Assembly (NCBI GenBank): GCA_031285565.1
Contig: JAITVY010000110.1
Location: forward strand, 1 to 52,976
DNA length: 52,976 nucleotides
Source of the DNA: Tannerella sp.
GTDB lineage: Bacteria; Bacteroidota; Bacteroidia; Bacteroidales; Tannerellaceae
Reading direction: 5' to 3'
Numbering within the stretch: the stretch's first letter is position 1; each line of letters starts with the position of its first letter. A program made the position numbers and the translations under genes. The notes beneath the pieces were generated by a model. The model ran no database searches. It was given only the letters and a program-made list of their open reading frames with translations, and was not told the DNA's origin. This document shows, piece after piece, positions 8,966-18,691 of the stretch.

Positions 8966-11788
8966 ATGAAGATACAGATTCTACTACTGACCCTTTTTCT
9001 TCCCCTGATTGTAATTGCCCAGGAAACAGAGGTTCTTTATCTGTCGGGAACAGGTCTGGGAGATACCAAAACCTGGAAGTTCTATTGCAGTGATGGGATG
9101 AACAGCCGTAAATGGTCGACTATAGAAGTACCCTCACAATGGGAATTACAGGGTTTTGGCGAATATTGTTACGGCAGATGGTACACGATTGAAGGTGCTA
9201 AACCGCCTACAGAAACGGGTGTTTACCGTACTTCATTTAATATTCCGGTCAGATGGAAGGGTAAACAAATAAGCCTTGTCTTTGAAGGGGTTATGACCGA
9301 TACGGAAGTCTTTGTAAACGGTGAGTCTGCCGGAGATGTTCACCAGGGAGGTTTCAACCGTTTTACCTATGATATTTCCGGTAAGATCAAAACCGGAAAG
9401 AACGATCTGGAAGTAAAGGTAAGCAAGGAATCTGCCGACAAAGACGTGAATGCGGCCGAACGAAAAGCTGACTGGTGGATATTCGGAGGTATTTATCGTC
9501 CGGTATACCTTGAAGCGAAACCTGCTGTGAATATAGAACGGATTGCTGTTGATGCGGGAGCCGATGGCAGGATGTATGCCGAAGTTTTCACTACGCCATT
9601 GGACGAGGGATATTCTATAACTGCACATCTTACTCCGGTTTGGGATGGCGGGCAGGCAATGACGCCGCAGTCTCAATCTTTAAAAGCGGGAAATGAACAT
9701 ACGATAAACTTCAGGTGGGAAAATGCAGAAGCCTGGACAACTGAAACGCCCCACTTATATAACCTGGAGTTGACTTTGGTAAACAGAGAAAATAAGGCGA
9801 TACATACCTACAGGGAGCGGATTGGATTCCGTACGGTTGAATTCCGTGAAAAAGACGGGCTCTATCTTAACGGTACGAAGATCGTGCTAAAAGGAATCAA
9901 CCGTCATTCGTTTCATCCTGACGGGGGGCGTACCACCAATAAGGAAATCAGCCTGATGGACGGAAAGCTAATCAAGGAAATGAATATGAATGCCGTACGT
10001 TTCCATTATGCCCCGGATAAGCACTTCATGGATGTATGTGATTCGTTGGGAATTTTTGTGATATCCGAACTGGCGGGATGGCAGAATGCTTACAATACGG
10101 AAACAGGCGCTAAATTAGTAAAAGAACTGGTAACCCGCGATGTAAACCATCCTTCCATAATCCTGTGGAGTAATGGGAATGAAGGCGGCTTTAACTATGA
10201 CCTTGACCCGCTTTTCCATGCTTACGACCCGCAAAAGCGTCATGTGATCCATGCCTGGGCGGATTTTGATAACTTTGACACGCATCATTATCCTACGTAC
10301 CTGACAGGAGTTGCCCGTTTTGTTAATGGGTATAAGGTTTTTATGCCTACGGAATTCCAACACGGATTGTATGACCAGGGACATGGAGCCGGGCTTGAAG
10401 ATTTCTGGAACCGGTACACGGCTCATCCGCTTTTTGCCGGGGGCTTTATGTGGGACTTTTCGGATAATGCAGTAAAGCGTAGTGATAAGGGAGCTATCCT
10501 TGACTCGGATGGGTCAAATGGACCCGATGGTATTCTTGGCCCTTACCGGCAGAAAGAAGGCAGCTATTATACCGTGCGGGATATCTGGGCGCCTATTCAG
10601 TTTGAACCGCTTTACATCACTTCTTCATTTAAAGGGGAGTTTATCGTACGCAACGATTATTTATTTTCAAACCTGAATAGCTGTAGAATGGAATATAGGG
10701 TACTGACGGCTCCGTCTCCGTTAAGCAATGGAGCAAAGCAGGCTGTAATTGCTTCGGGAGAAGTAACCCTTCCGGCTATCGATCCGCACGAATCAGGTAA
10801 AGCGAAGATGGATGTTCCGGCTAATTTCTTTGAAGGGGATATACTTGAAATAAAAGCATGGGATCGTCACGGCGAAGAAATCTGCACCTGGACCTGGCAG
10901 GTTCATTATGCCGGAGCATATACCAGGCAGCAGTTACTACAAGCCGGGCAAACAGGAAAAGCATCAGTCCGTAACGAAGATGATAAGGTAATGTTGTCTG
11001 CACAGGATGTAACTGTCAGCTTTGATAAGAAAAGCGGGCTTATTACCGAAGTGAGAAATAGCAACGGTATCGTATCTTTTAATAACGGACCGTTGCCGGT
11101 AGGTATGAAAGCACGTGTGAAGGAAGTAACAAGCCGCCAGGAAGGTGATAAGGCAGTCTTTACAGTCTATTATCTGGGAGCAGTTGATTCTATACGATGG
11201 GAAATGACTCCGGCAGGTTTACTGCATATGTATGCCGTGACCCTGAACAATGCAAGAGCGGGTGTCGGCTTTGACGAAGCAGTGTTCGAAGATGAGATCA
11301 GTAATTTCGGATTCACTTTCTCCTATCCCGAAGAAAAAGTAGAAGGCATGGAGTGGTTTGGTCGCGGTCCTTACCGCGTATGGAGAAATCGTATACGCGG
11401 AGCTAATTATGGGGTCTGGAATAAAGCATATAACAACACAATCACTGGGGCAGATTTTGAGAATATGGTGTATCCTGAGTTTAAAGGGTATCATGGCAAT
11501 ATATATTGGAGTACCCTTCAGACAACCGAAACGCCTTTTACGGTGTATAGCGCGAGTGACGGTGTGTTTATGCGTGTCTTCACTCCGGAGGAACCGGTTG
11601 ATAACATAACCAGCTGGAAGGCTAATCCGGAATTCCCGGAAGGAGATATTTCTTTCCTGTATGAAATTCCTGCTATGCGTTGTTTTAAACCGGTATCGCA
11701 GCAGGGACCCAATAGCCAGCCTTCCAATATACGTATAAAGATAGGGGATGAGGGGGTGCATATGGATTTGTGGTTTGATTTTAGATAG
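8966..11788 (+). CDS. Glycoside hydrolase family 2 (beta-galactosidase-like)
   Basis: 940 residues from ATG 8966, after which a signal peptide (ILLLTLFLPLIVIAQ) follows. Domains in order: jelly-roll sugar-binding domain (about 35-185), Ig-like domain (190-295), TIM barrel (about 298-560), a further beta domain, and a C-terminal beta-galactosidase small-chain-like domain containing GRGPYRVWRNRIRG. Catalytic residues: acid/base Glu406 in SNGNEGG and probable nucleophile Glu463 in PTEFQHG, which departs from the usual CEYAHAMGN of LacZ. Retaining exo-hydrolysis of a beta-galactoside or related sugar in the periplasm is expected. Placement between two GH28 genes suggests removal of side-chain galactose from a pectic glycan; this is inference. 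Confidence 0.9.
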   Translation: MKIQILLLTLFLPLIVIAQETEVLYLSGTGLGDTKTWKFYCSDGMNSRKWSTIEVPSQWELQGFGEYCYGRWYTIEGAKPPTETGVYRTSFNIPVRWKGKQISLVFEGVMTDTEVFVNGESAGDVHQGGFNRFTYDISGKIKTGKNDLEVKVSKESADKDVNAAERKADWWIFGGIYRPVYLEAKPAVNIERIAVDAGADGRMYAEVFTTPLDEGYSITAHLTPVWDGGQAMTPQSQSLKAGNEHTINFRWENAEAWTTETPHLYNLELTLVNRENKAIHTYRERIGFRTVEFREKDGLYLNGTKIVLKGINRHSFHPDGGRTTNKEISLMDGKLIKEMNMNAVRFHYAPDKHFMDVCDSLGIFVISELAGWQNAYNTETGAKLVKELVTRDVNHPSIILWSNGNEGGFNYDLDPLFHAYDPQKRHVIHAWADFDNFDTHHYPTYLTGVARFVNGYKVFMPTEFQHGLYDQGHGAGLEDFWNRYTAHPLFAGGFMWDFSDNAVKRSDKGAILDSDGSNGPDGILGPYRQKEGSYYTVRDIWAPIQFEPLYITSSFKGEFIVRNDYLFSNLNSCRMEYRVLTAPSPLSNGAKQAVIASGEVTLPAIDPHESGKAKMDVPANFFEGDILEIKAWDRHGEEICTWTWQVHYAGAYTRQQLLQAGQTGKASVRNEDDKVMLSAQDVTVSFDKKSGLITEVRNSNGIVSFNNGPLPVGMKARVKEVTSRQEGDKAVFTVYYLGAVDSIRWEMTPAGLLHMYAVTLNNARAGVGFDEAVFEDEISNFGFTFSYPEEKVEGMEWFGRGPYRVWRNRIRGANYGVWNKAYNNTITGADFENMVYPEFKGYHGNIYWSTLQTTETPFTVYSASDGVFMRVFTPEEPVDNITSWKANPEFPEGDISFLYEIPAMRCFKPVSQQGPNSQPSNIRIKIGDEGVHMDLWFDFR

Positions 11789-11800
11789 TCATTCTTTGTT

Positions 11801-11828
11801 GTCACTTTTGGATCAAGCCAAAAGTGAC
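11801..11828. repeat. Perfect 11-bp inverted repeat between GH2 and GH28
   Basis: GTCACTTTTGG (11801-11811) and CCAAAAGTGAC (11818-11828) pair perfectly around ATCAAG. Partly matching outer bases (CTTTGTT / AGAAAG) lengthen the stem. No U-run follows, so it is not a standard terminator; it may stabilise or partly terminate mRNA between the two glycosidase genes. Confidence 0.7.
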
Positions 11829-11902
11829 AGAAAGCATTGCGTCAAGGCAAAGTAGGTATACAATATATTACACAATGCTTTACATACAAACAATTAAATA
11901 AG

Positions 11903-13276
11903 ATGAAAATAATTATTTTTTTAGCAGCATTCGTATTACTTTCCGGAAATGAGGTTTTTGCACAGGAAATGTTTCCTGATGGTACGCCGGTGCCGGAATG
12001 GTTCTCCCGGAATGAGTCAACCGATATTCATAAACTGGGTAAACACTACCGGGTTACTGATTATGGGATTATCAATGATAGTACGCTTTTGCAAACAGAA
12101 GGAATTCAGGCAGTAATCGATCAAGCCTACCAGGCTGGGGGAGGGGTGGTTATCATACCTAAGGGTGTCTATCTGAGTGGTTCCCTTTTCTTTAAACCGA
12201 ATACCCATTTATATATTGAAGAAGACGGCGTACTGAAAGGAAGTGATGACATTAGCCATTTTCCGCTTGTCATGACCCGCATAGAGGGGCAAACAGTCAA
12301 ATACTTTGCTGCCCTTATCAATGCCGATCAGGTGGATGGATTTACCATTTCCGGAAAAGGAACCGTTGATGGTAACGGACTTCGTTACTGGAAAGCTTTC
12401 TGGTTGCGCCGGGAATTCAATCCCCAATGTACCAATATGGATGAAATGCGTCCACGGCTAATTTATATTTCGAACAGCAAAAATGTACAGCTATCCGGTG
12501 TAAAACTAAAAGACTCACCTTTCTGGACTACACACCTGTATAAGTGTTCGTATGTGAAACTCCTTAACCTGCATATCACTTCCCCGGCAAGTCCGGTTAA
12601 AGCGCCCAGCACGGATGCCATCGACCTGGATGCCTGTAACCATGTTTTAGTGAAAGGCTGCTATATGTCGGTTAATGACGATGCTATTGCCCTGAAAGGT
12701 GGTAAAGGACCTTTTGCCGACAAAGATGAAAATAACGGGAAGAATTATAATATTATTATCGAGGATTGTACATATGGCTTTTGCCATAGCGCCCTGACGT
12801 GCGGGAGTGAGTCCATTCATACATATAATGTTATATTCAGGAATACCAAAGTAGATGGTGCCCGCAGGATCCTTCAACTGAAAATGCGTCCCGATACACC
12901 ACAGCATTATGAACATATCCTGTTGGATGGTATCACCGGAAAAGCCGCTAGCCTGATTGATGTAAAGCCCTGGACGCAGTTCTTTGATATGAAGGGAGAA
13001 AAAGACATCCGGGTATCGTATGCAAATGATATTACGATGCAGAATATGGATCTCGAATGTGAGACCGTCTTTGACATTGCAGGTTCAGACCAGTATCAGC
13101 TATCCGGTTTTACATTTACAAATATGACCATTAAGGCCGGAAAAGTATCCATACAGGGTACGGAAATGATCAAAGGATTGAATATACAACATATGATGGT
13201 GAACGGAAAAAACTTTACCGGAGATGATGTAAAAGCGCCACAAACTTCAAACGAAAAGAAACAATGGGAAGAATAA
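11903..13276 (+). CDS. Glycoside hydrolase family 28 (second polygalacturonase-like enzyme)
   Basis: 457 residues from ATG 11903, chosen because a signal peptide (MKIIIFLAAFVLLSGNEVFA, cleaved before Gln21) starts there; 22 upstream in-frame codons are not convincing. Beta-helix domain from about 50. GH28 blocks: PSTDAIDLD (235-243, with STD in place of the usual NTD), VNDDAIALKGG (257-267; Asp259/Asp260), CHSALTCGSES (294-304; His295) and RRILQLKMRPDT (321-332). No lipobox, so probably soluble periplasmic. It differs enough from the first GH28 to suggest a different linkage or chain length. The gene sits 114 bp after the GH2 gene behind a strong hairpin. Confidence 0.9.
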   Translation: MKIIIFLAAFVLLSGNEVFAQEMFPDGTPVPEWFSRNESTDIHKLGKHYRVTDYGIINDSTLLQTEGIQAVIDQAYQAGGGVVIIPKGVYLSGSLFFKPNTHLYIEEDGVLKGSDDISHFPLVMTRIEGQTVKYFAALINADQVDGFTISGKGTVDGNGLRYWKAFWLRREFNPQCTNMDEMRPRLIYISNSKNVQLSGVKLKDSPFWTTHLYKCSYVKLLNLHITSPASPVKAPSTDAIDLDACNHVLVKGCYMSVNDDAIALKGGKGPFADKDENNGKNYNIIIEDCTYGFCHSALTCGSESIHTYNVIFRNTKVDGARRILQLKMRPDTPQHYEHILLDGITGKAASLIDVKPWTQFFDMKGEKDIRVSYANDITMQNMDLECETVFDIAGSDQYQLSGFTFTNMTIKAGKVSIQGTEMIKGLNIQHMMVNGKNFTGDDVKAPQTSNEKKQWEE

Positions 13277-13335
13277 AAAAATAACGAAAATTTAAGCTGG
13301 CTCTAAGTAAATTTTCCCGGTTAATCGTGTATATT

Positions 13336-13343
13336 TATATTTG
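13336..13343 (+). promoter_or_regulatory. Candidate promoter of the ECF sigma gene
   Basis: TATATTTG matches TAnnTTTG. A start near 13350 gives a leader of about 109 nt that would contain the complete hairpin 13367-13436. Confidence 0.5.
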
Positions 13344-13366
13344 CTTACGAGTTTTTATTGTAACCT

Positions 13367-13436
13367 AAGTAATTGTTCTGAATTTCCGGGAAGTAGTCAA
13401 AATAAACTACCACCCGGAAATCCAGAACAATTACTT
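13367..13436 (+). promoter_or_regulatory. Long near-perfect hairpin in the ECF sigma leader
   Basis: Arms of 24 nt (13367-13390 and 13413-13436) pair with a single A.C mismatch. The 22-nt interior contains a further 5-bp stem, GTAGT (13393-13397) with ACTAC (13406-13410), around an A-rich loop. The structure ends 22 nt before ATG 13459. There is no U-tract on either strand, so it is unlikely to be a simple terminator. It could be an RNA control element for the sigma factor or a small palindromic mobile element. Confidence 0.8.
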
Positions 13437-13458
13437 AAACCATATCTGAGTCTAAGTT

Positions 13459-14004
13459 ATGAAAAAACTATCGAAAGACGATCAGTCATTAGATATTTTC
13501 CGGGCGTTGTATAAGAAAAATGCACCCATGCTGATTTCTTATGCTTGCAGGTTTGTTGACCAGTGTGTTGCAGAAGATATTGTCCAGGATGTGTTTGTGA
13601 AAATATGGCAAAAACGATCATTTATTTTCCTGAAAGAAGGTATACACACCTACTTATATAATTCCGTGAGGCATGGTTGTCTGGATTATCTGAAACATAA
13701 GGATGTAGTATCTAACTATATCGAAGGTGTCGTTCATAAACTGAAGATTGAAGAATTGTATTACAATGATGAACCCCAATTCCTGTTTACTGAAGATGAC
13801 CGGATGAAATCAATTTATAATGAAATTAATAAACTTCCTGACAAGTGCAGGGAGATATTTACAATGGTTTATCTGGAAGAAAGGAAAACAGCAGAGATTG
13901 CGGATCTCCTTAATCTTTCAAAACGTACTGTTGAAGCACAACTATATAAGGCTTTGAAGACTTTAAGGGAGGTTTTACTCATGCTTTTCATTTTATTTTC
14001 TTAA
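13459..14004 (+). CDS. RNA polymerase ECF sigma factor (SusCD-linked)
   Basis: 181 residues. Region 2 includes FRALYKKNAPMLISYACRF and VAEDIVQDVFVKIWQKR (about 38-54), the -10 binding helix pattern. Region 4 is INKLPDKCREIFTMVYLEE followed by the helix-turn-helix KTAEIADLLNLSKRTVEAQL (about 151-170). It should direct transcription of the following SusC/SusD genes, held inactive by the FecR-type anti-sigma factor encoded 62 bp downstream. The hydrophobic C-terminus (LLMLFILFS) is slightly unusual. A long hairpin lies in its leader. Confidence 0.93.
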   Translation: MKKLSKDDQSLDIFRALYKKNAPMLISYACRFVDQCVAEDIVQDVFVKIWQKRSFIFLKEGIHTYLYNSVRHGCLDYLKHKDVVSNYIEGVVHKLKIEELYYNDEPQFLFTEDDRMKSIYNEINKLPDKCREIFTMVYLEERKTAEIADLLNLSKRTVEAQLYKALKTLREVLLMLFILFS

Positions 14005-14066
14005 AAAGCCGTTTTGCGTAAGTAGAAATAAAAGGTGAATCGTGTTTATAATAAAGAAGAACTATA

Positions 14067-15134
14067 ATGTCGGAAAATAATCATATTGAAACACTGATCA
14101 TACGTTATCTGGAACAGAATATTTCAGAAGAAGATATCCGGGAATTAGACCGGTGGCTTGGCGAATCGGCTGATAATAAGACTTACTTTTTTCAATTAAA
14201 GGGAATCTATGACCGGATATGCAGGAGCAGGCATTTTAATGAAGAAGAACTGGAGGAGAGCTGGAAACATATGTTGGATAAACTTGAATCAAAACCATCA
14301 ACTATACCTTTGGGTAATGACAAAAAGAAAAATATATTTATCTCTTCGCTTAAATATGTTGCAATAATTGTTGTTGCAATTCTGATGGGGTGGGGTATAG
14401 GAGAAATTACCGGGACTCAAACCCATGATTCCGAAAATAATTCTTTGGCATGGAATGAAATAGAAGTGCAGAAAGGAGGAAAACCAAGTACCATTCTTTT
14501 ATCAGACGGGAGTAAAGTCTCATTGAATACAGCTACTACATTCAGGTATCCTACAAATTTTTCAGAGATAGAAAGAGAAGTTTTTTTAGATGGTGAGGCT
14601 TATTTTGAGATTAAAGAGGATGCCCTAAAACCTTTTATTGTGAAGTTGAAAGATCAGCATATCACTGTTTTGGGTACTACTTTTAATATCGAAGCCTATA
14701 CGGATGAAAATTACAGTATTATAACATTGCTTAGCGGTAGTATCTCCCTGGAAACGTTTAATGAAAAACAGGAGTCTGTCAGTAATCAACTCATGAAACC
14801 TAATCAACGGGCTTATTTTGACAGGCAGTCGGGTATCGTATCATTAGAGAGTGTTGATGCCTCGCTTTCGAATGTATGGATGAACGGGGAATATAAGTTC
14901 CGGGACGAACCGTTGTATTTGATACTTAAACGTCTTGAAAATTATTATGGGATAACTATTTATCTGGAAAGTGAAAGCCTGAGGAATATTAAGTATACGG
15001 GAACCTTTAATGTACACCAATCCATTCAGGAAGTTCTGAAAATAATCAACTATGAAAAGCAATTCACCTTTAGCGAATTAAATAAAGAAAATGAAATTTA
15101 TATCCGCATGTCAAACTTTAATGAAAAGATATAA
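14067..15134 (+). CDS. FecR-family anti-sigma factor
   Basis: 355 residues. The cytoplasmic N-terminus (1-90) would bind the sigma factor. One membrane segment, about residues 91-112, is followed by the periplasmic FecR domain (GGKPSTILLSDGSKVSLNTA at about 137-156, FLDGEAYFEI, FIVKLKDQHITVLGTTFNIEAY) and a C-terminal DUF4974-like domain (EPLYLILKRLENYYGITI and TGTFNVHQSIQEVLKIIN). The architecture is that of PUL anti-sigma factors that receive a signal from the STN domain of SusC; the SusC of this locus has such a domain. Located between the sigma and SusC genes. Confidence 0.93.
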   Translation: MSENNHIETLIIRYLEQNISEEDIRELDRWLGESADNKTYFFQLKGIYDRICRSRHFNEEELEESWKHMLDKLESKPSTIPLGNDKKKNIFISSLKYVAIIVVAILMGWGIGEITGTQTHDSENNSLAWNEIEVQKGGKPSTILLSDGSKVSLNTATTFRYPTNFSEIEREVFLDGEAYFEIKEDALKPFIVKLKDQHITVLGTTFNIEAYTDENYSIITLLSGSISLETFNEKQESVSNQLMKPNQRAYFDRQSGIVSLESVDASLSNVWMNGEYKFRDEPLYLILKRLENYYGITIYLESESLRNIKYTGTFNVHQSIQEVLKIINYEKQFTFSELNKENEIYIRMSNFNEKI

Positions 15135-15191
15135 TAAAATCGAACCTTAAAAAAGAAAGCCTATGAAGTAAAAATGCCTGAAAAACGAACC

Positions 15192-15275
15192 GGAAAATGC
15201 TAGTTGCATTTCCCGATCCTTACAATTTTTAGTTAACCGCTCTTTCGCATGCGTCTGGAAAACTATACGAAAGAG
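15192..15275 (+). promoter_or_regulatory. Two hairpins in the leader of the SusC gene
   Basis: First hairpin: GGAAAATGC (15192-15200) with GCATTTCCC (15206-15214), one mismatch, 5-nt loop, then a T-rich stretch at 15221-15229. Second: CTCTTTCG (15240-15247) with CGAAAGAG (15268-15275), perfect 8 bp, 20-nt loop, ending 29 nt before the ATG. The 170-bp gap between anti-sigma and SusC has no gene. The first stem plus T-rich tract could weaken read-through from the sigma/anti-sigma genes. Confidence 0.5.
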
Positions 15276-15304
15276 ACATATTAATCATAAAAACATTCAA
15301 ATAT

Positions 15305-18300
15305 ATGGAAAAAAAACGAGATGTCAGCCTAAAACTGTATCTGAAAATTAGACGTATTATGAAAATCTCCACCATTCTGATTTTGATTGGTATAGTACAT
15401 GTATCAGCAACAACCTATGCACAAAACCAACGGATTTCCGTACAAATTGAAAACGGCACTTTTTATGATGTTGTTTCGCAGATAGAGAAACAATCGGAAT
15501 TTATGTTTTTCTATAAAAGCGAAGAAATAGATAACAACAATCGTATTACCCTGAATGCACAAAACAAATTAGTTTCGGAAATACTCAACGAAGTAGTAAA
15601 GAAACGCGATTTGAGTTATAAGATTATTGACAAGCATATTATTATTACTAAAAAAGAAGTAGTAACCCAACAAATTAAAGATATCTCCGGAAAAGTAACT
15701 GATCAGAACAACGAACCTATCATTGGCGCTAATGTATCAGTGAAAGGAACTACCATCGGAACAATAACTGATATTGACGGAAACTTCATGATTTCAAATG
15801 TCCCTCCGAATAGTATATTGGTATTTTCATATATAGGTATGAAAGGCCAGGAAGTTCCGGTTGGAAACCGCTCGGCAATCAACGTTATATTAGAAGAAGA
15901 TGCAATAGGATTACAGGAAGTGGTTGCAATTGGTTACGGGACAGCCAAAAAAGCGACAGTGACGGGTTCGGTTGTTTCTGTAAAAGGAAATGAAATATTA
16001 AAAGCTCCTGTGACAAATACCAGTAATGCTTTGATCGGGAATTTACCCGGTTTAAGTAGTTCGCAGACCAGTGGAGAGCCTGGAAATGACGGAGCCAGTA
16101 TTCGCATCAGGGGTGTAAATACATTGGGAAACAACTCTGCTTTAATTGTTGTGGATGGAATTCCGGGACGATCATTAGATCGTATCGACCCTGCATCCAT
16201 TGAGAGTATTACAGTATTAAAAGATGCCTCAGCTGCAATATACGGTTCGCAGGCTGCCAATGGGGTTCTTTTAATAACAACCAAAAGAGGAGCACAAGGG
16301 AAGGCAAAAGTTTCAATAAACTTCAACCAGGGTTTTAATCAACCGACAAGGGTACCGAAGATGGCTAATGCTGCCGAATATGCAACGATGTTAAATGAAA
16401 TTGATACGTATAGGGGATCAAATCCGCGTTATACACCTGATCAGATCCAAAAGTTCCGTGACGGTTCGGATCCTTGGAATTATCCTGATACGGATTGGTT
16501 CGATGAAGTATTAAAAAAATGGTCTTCCCAATATTATTTGAATGCATCCGTATCAGGAGGCAGTGAAAAATGGAAATATTATATTTCTCTTGGAACAAAG
16601 TCGCAAGACGGCTATTATCATAATAGCGCTACTTATTATAAGCAACATGATTTCAGGAGTAATATAGATGGAGAGATATCTAAACATATCAAATTGAAGT
16701 TTGATATTGCAGGTCGTATGGAAGATAAAAATTATCCGACACGGGGAGCTGGTAATATTTTCAGGATGCTTATGCGTGGGAAACCCATTTATCCGGGCTA
16801 CTGGCCGGACGGAAGTCCAGGACCTGATTTGGAATACGGGGATAATCCGGTAGTGGTAAGCACAGATGCAACCGGCTATGACAGAGATAAATGGTATGTC
16901 TTAAATAGTAACCTGCGGTTGGATATTGATATCCCCTGGGTAAAAGGATTATCTGTAAGTGCTAATGCCAGTTTTGATAAGGATTTCAGATTCCGTAAGC
17001 GTTTTGAGACTCCCTGGTATTTGTATTCATGGGATGGTAAAACATATGATGCAAACAATCATCCGGTATTGATCAAAGGAAAAAAAGGATTTGAAGACGC
17101 CCGGTTACAGGAATGGTCGGAAGATAATCAGACTATTCTATTGAACGGAGTTATTGATTATTCTTTTAATATTAATCAGCATGCAGTAAAAGCAATGGCA
17201 GGTGTGGAATCACGGGAACGTAAGGGGGATTTATTTAATGCTTATCGCCGTTATTTTATTTCAACATCTATTGACGAGTTGTTTGCCGGAGGAGATAAAG
17301 ATAAGAATAACAGTGGTTCGAGCTTTGAAAATGCGAGGTTGAATTATTTTGGCCGAATGAATTATAGCTTTGCGGATAAATATCTTTTTGAATTTGTCTG
17401 GCGGTATGATGGATCTTATATTTTTCCTGAAAAGGGTCGCTTTGGCTTTTTTCCCGGCATCTCTTTAGGATGGAGAGCTTCGGAAGAAAAATTCTGGCAG
17501 GATAATCTTTCTTTCATTGAGAATTTTAAACTGCGTGCCTCCTGGGGGCAAACAGGTAATGACAGGATAGATGAATGGCAATACCTGTCGTCTTATGCAT
17601 TCAACGACAAGGGATATACGTATATTTTTGGAAATGATCAGGAGAATAAGTTGCTTATGGAATCCCGTATTCCAAACCGCAATGTTACCTGGGAAGTCGC
17701 CAATCAATCAAACATCGGTTTTGATGCGTACATGTTGGATAGTAAACTTTCTGCCGAAGTGGATTTCTTTTATAATAAACGATCTAATATTTTATGGCGA
17801 AGAAATGCTTCGGTTCCTACAACTACCGGATTAACCCTTCCACGTGAGAATATAGGAAAAATTACCAACAAAGGTTTTGAATTTAATCTCGGATACCGGG
17901 ATCAGGTGCAAGACCTGACATACAGGGTTTCGCTGAATGGTGGGTATGCTACAAATAAAATTACGTTCTGGGATGAAGCGCCGGGACGGCCTGATTATCA
18001 AAAGTCGACAGGAAAGCCAATACCGTCTGATCCTTCTAGTGTTGATAGTGATTTATATTATGAAGCAATTGGAATTTTCAGGGATGAAGCGGCTTTGGAG
18101 GCTTATCCGCATTGGCCCGGAGCCCGTCCGGGAGATATCATCTTTAAAGATGTTAACGAAGACGGTAAAATTGATGCAAATGATAGGGTGAGAAGTGATA
18201 AAACCCATATTCCTAAGTTTACCGGGGGACTAAATATCAGTCTGTCTTATCGTCAGTTTGATTTCTCTGTATTATTCCAGGGTGCAACCGGTGGTGTAAG

Positions 18301-18679
18301 ATATATCAAAACCGAATCCGGGGAGATTGGTAATTTCCTGAAAGATTTTTATGACAAGCGCTGGACAGCAGAAACCCCGGATGCTAAAGGACCCCGTACT
18401 TTCATCGATGCTTCCGAATACTGGAGGAATTATAACAATACTTATTTCCTGCACAAAACAGATTACCTGCGGGTTAAGAACGTGGAGTTAGGTTATAATT
18501 TGCCGTCGAAATTTAATCAGAAAGTGGGGATAACAGGCCTCAGGATATATATTAGTGGATACAACTTATTTACATTCAGTCCTGATTTAAAGGATTTTGA
18601 TCCTGAGTCTTCATCTATAAGCGGCCAGTCTTACCCTGTACAAAGGGTAATAAACGGCGGATTAACATTAACTTTTTAA
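15305..18679 (+). CDS. SusC/RagA-family TonB-linked outer membrane protein with STN domain
   Basis: 1124 residues, normal length. Signal segment within about 20-41 (ISTILILIGIVHVSATTYAQ). STN domain about 48-112 (QIENGTFYDVVSQIEK to HIIITKK), then a carboxypeptidase-like domain about 127-190 (ISGKVTDQNNEPIIGANVSV, DGNFMISNVPPNSILVFSYIG), a plug domain about 215-335 (GVNTLGNNSALIVVDGIPG, ITVLKDASAAIYGSQAANGV) and a beta barrel ending in GLTLTF. It imports oligosaccharides across the outer membrane with SusD as lid. The STN domain predicts signalling to the FecR protein. Its partner SusD gene, 12 bp downstream, carries a frameshift. Confidence 0.96.
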   Translation: MEKKRDVSLKLYLKIRRIMKISTILILIGIVHVSATTYAQNQRISVQIENGTFYDVVSQIEKQSEFMFFYKSEEIDNNNRITLNAQNKLVSEILNEVVKKRDLSYKIIDKHIIITKKEVVTQQIKDISGKVTDQNNEPIIGANVSVKGTTIGTITDIDGNFMISNVPPNSILVFSYIGMKGQEVPVGNRSAINVILEEDAIGLQEVVAIGYGTAKKATVTGSVVSVKGNEILKAPVTNTSNALIGNLPGLSSSQTSGEPGNDGASIRIRGVNTLGNNSALIVVDGIPGRSLDRIDPASIESITVLKDASAAIYGSQAANGVLLITTKRGAQGKAKVSINFNQGFNQPTRVPKMANAAEYATMLNEIDTYRGSNPRYTPDQIQKFRDGSDPWNYPDTDWFDEVLKKWSSQYYLNASVSGGSEKWKYYISLGTKSQDGYYHNSATYYKQHDFRSNIDGEISKHIKLKFDIAGRMEDKNYPTRGAGNIFRMLMRGKPIYPGYWPDGSPGPDLEYGDNPVVVSTDATGYDRDKWYVLNSNLRLDIDIPWVKGLSVSANASFDKDFRFRKRFETPWYLYSWDGKTYDANNHPVLIKGKKGFEDARLQEWSEDNQTILLNGVIDYSFNINQHAVKAMAGVESRERKGDLFNAYRRYFISTSIDELFAGGDKDKNNSGSSFENARLNYFGRMNYSFADKYLFEFVWRYDGSYIFPEKGRFGFFPGISLGWRASEEKFWQDNLSFIENFKLRASWGQTGNDRIDEWQYLSSYAFNDKGYTYIFGNDQENKLLMESRIPNRNVTWEVANQSNIGFDAYMLDSKLSAEVDFFYNKRSNILWRRNASVPTTTGLTLPRENIGKITNKGFEFNLGYRDQVQDLTYRVSLNGGYATNKITFWDEAPGRPDYQKSTGKPIPSDPSSVDSDLYYEAIGIFRDEAALEAYPHWPGARPGDIIFKDVNEDGKIDANDRVRSDKTHIPKFTGGLNISLSYRQFDFSVLFQGATGGVRYIKTESGEIGNFLKDFYDKRWTAETPDAKGPRTFIDASEYWRNYNNTYFLHKTDYLRVKNVELGYNLPSKFNQKVGITGLRIYISGYNLFTFSPDLKDFDPESSSISGQSYPVQRVINGGLTLTF

Positions 18680-18691
18680 AAATGCCTGATT

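Noticed and set aside
13367..13436. Rho-independent terminator of the second GH28 gene
   Set aside because: Stem is strong but neither strand has a following T-run, and it lies after a promoter match for the sigma gene.
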